Below are positions 6,084 to 6,351 of a DNA stretch of 6,351 nucleotides, piece by piece. The DNA lies in the NCBI GenBank assembly GCA_017380995.1, contig JAFOCY010000099.1, forward strand, positions 1 through 6,351, given 5' to 3'. Every line of letters begins with the position of its first letter. The stretch's first letter is position 1. This DNA is from Oscillibacter sp. (lineage in GTDB: Bacteria; Bacillota; Clostridia; Oscillospirales; Oscillospiraceae). The translations under genes were made by a program, and so were the position numbers. The notes under the pieces were generated by a model. That model was not told the origin of the DNA. It ran no database searches and worked only from the letters and a program-made list of their open reading frames with translations.

Positions 6084-6215
6084 TTAATCACAATCAGCAA
6101 TACGAACACCTTGCATTTTCGAAGCGTATTTCAATTCGTACACCGTATCTGTTTCGCCTGCCGTCGATATACTGATTAACTCTTTTTTTGCTTCCTCTAC
6201 AGAAGCGTAAAACAT
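6084..6215 (-). CDS. Possible small protein of 43 residues, unknown function
   Basis: The frame from ATG 6213-6215 to TAA 6084-6086 begins MFYASVEEAKKELISIS and ends KMQGVRIADCD. It has a likely amphipathic acidic/basic helix near residues 6-15, and TACGCTTC occurs twice in frame, encoding two YAS triplets. No family is recognised. It is the first open frame after a perfect consensus promoter. The predicted transcription start (near 6224) leaves only about 9 bases of leader and no Shine-Dalgarno, so it would have to be translated almost leaderless, or else the RNA is not coding. Its stop overlaps the next ATG (TAATG), but that ATG opens only a 12-codon frame. Confidence 0.3.
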   Translation of the reverse strand: MFYASVEEAKKELISISTAGETDTVYELKYASKMQGVRIADCD

Positions 6216-6230
6216 ATATGACTGTTATCT

Positions 6231-6259
6231 ATTATATCATATTTCTCTTGGTTTGTCAA
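6231..6259 (-). promoter_or_regulatory. Perfect consensus sigma-A promoter with extended -10
   Basis: On the minus strand TTGACA (6254-6259) is followed after exactly 17 bases by TATAAT (6231-6236), and TGA directly before the -10 adds an extended -10 element. The 25 bases upstream of -35 (6260-6285) are almost all A/T and could act as an UP element. Within them AAATT (6265-6269) and AATTT (6276-6280) form a short inverted repeat. Transcription should start near 6224 and run left through the AT-rich island towards the terminator at 5875-5910. Confidence 0.85.
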
Positions 6260-6290
6260 TACCTAAATTGTAAATAATTTATGAACATGG

Positions 6291-6327
6291 CGCCCGGGCG
6301 AGAGGGAGAACATTAGTTCTCCCCTCT
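6291..6327. repeat. GC palindrome followed by a hairpin
   Basis: CGCCCGGGCG (6291-6300) is a perfect 10-bp palindrome. Directly after it GGGAGAAC (6304-6311) pairs with GTTCTCCC (6316-6323) around loop ATTA. A one-base bulge (C6324) then allows AGA 6301-6303 to pair with TCT 6325-6327. No U-run follows on either strand, so it is a poor intrinsic terminator. It marks the return to GC-rich sequence at the right of the island. The remaining bases 6328-6351 hold nothing I can assign. Confidence 0.5.
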
Positions 6328-6351
6328 TCCCTGACCCTTGTAAGAGATAAC

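Larger units (their letters stand above)
5911..6285. other. AT-rich island of unknown origin
   Basis: By hand count 5941-6240 contains 109 G or C in 300 bases, about 36%. The neighbouring genes run near 60-70% (for example 42 of 60 at 2281-2340). There is no recognisable family, tRNA, CRISPR or transposon end in it. It holds one excellent minus-strand promoter, two small open frames, an 11-bp tandem repeat, and a 7-bp inverted repeat ATATCAC (5934-5940) / GTGATAT (5959-5965). The composition break and lack of core gene content suggest acquired DNA or the decayed end of a mobile element. Confidence 0.6.

Noticed and set aside
6078..6182. Plus-strand frame of 34 codons starting MALITISNTN
   Set aside because: It is opposite the promoter-driven strand, has no ribosome binding site or promoter, and is short enough to occur by chance.
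5909..6215. Firm call of an integrase or transposase remnant
   Set aside because: Composition and small broken frames fit such a remnant, but no catalytic residue or recognisable domain is visible and no terminal inverted repeats or target duplication were found.
5880..6351. tRNA, tmRNA, 6S RNA, RNase P RNA or CRISPR array in the right-hand region
   Set aside because: I found no T-arm GTTC pattern, no CCA-ending acceptor, no tag-like reading frame, no RNase P core motif and no regular repeats with spacers. A covariance-model search would be decisive but could not be run.

Overview
The window looks like chromosomal DNA of a GC-rich Clostridia-type Firmicute, most likely of the Oscillospiraceae kind. 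I infer this from strong AGGAGG-type ribosome binding sites, sigma-A-type promoters, a lipobox lipoprotein, GC-rich codons and the protein flavours. No rRNA or other taxonomic marker is present, so the placement is tentative. Most of the window is ordinary core genome at roughly 60-70% GC. The last ~450 bases change character sharply, to about 36% GC.

Layout, left to right. Bases 1-58 hold the glycine-rich tail of a plus-strand gene that begins outside the window. A bidirectional hairpin terminator (66-99) separates it from prfC (peptide chain release factor 3, minus strand, 102-1682). A 204-base divergent intergenic region carries a good promoter for the plus-strand operon (TTTACA-17-TATAAT, 1822-1850) and a weaker candidate for prfC. 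The plus-strand operon holds a minimal DEAD-box RNA helicase (1887-3047) and an oligopeptide-binding ABC transporter lipoprotein (3047-4690). The two overlap by one base (TGATG), and no permease or ATPase genes lie nearby. A second bidirectional terminator (4731-4764) closes that operon and also the convergent minus-strand operon. The minus-strand operon runs from a small kinase-fold protein (5252-5821) into a GNAT acetyltransferase (4747-5277), with a 26-base overlap.

Upstream of the kinase gene two hairpins stand back to back (5846-5873 and 5875-5910). Beyond them is an AT-rich island (about 5911-6285). It contains a perfect consensus minus-strand promoter (TTGACA-17-TATAAT with a TGA extended -10, 6231-6259), two small open frames of 43 and 56 codons without Shine-Dalgarno sequences, and a tandem 11-bp repeat. 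Promoter and terminator together define a compact unit of about 350 nt that I do not recognise. It could be a small mRNA, a non-coding RNA, a remnant of a mobile element, or a long attenuated leader for the kinase-GNAT operon. This is the part of the window most worth a second look. The last 65 bases become GC-rich again and contain a palindrome and a hairpin of unknown role.

Functionally, prfC and the helicase belong to translation and RNA metabolism, the lipoprotein to peptide uptake or sensing, and the kinase-like/GNAT pair to an unknown small-molecule or protein modification. Nothing in the sequence links these units to one pathway.
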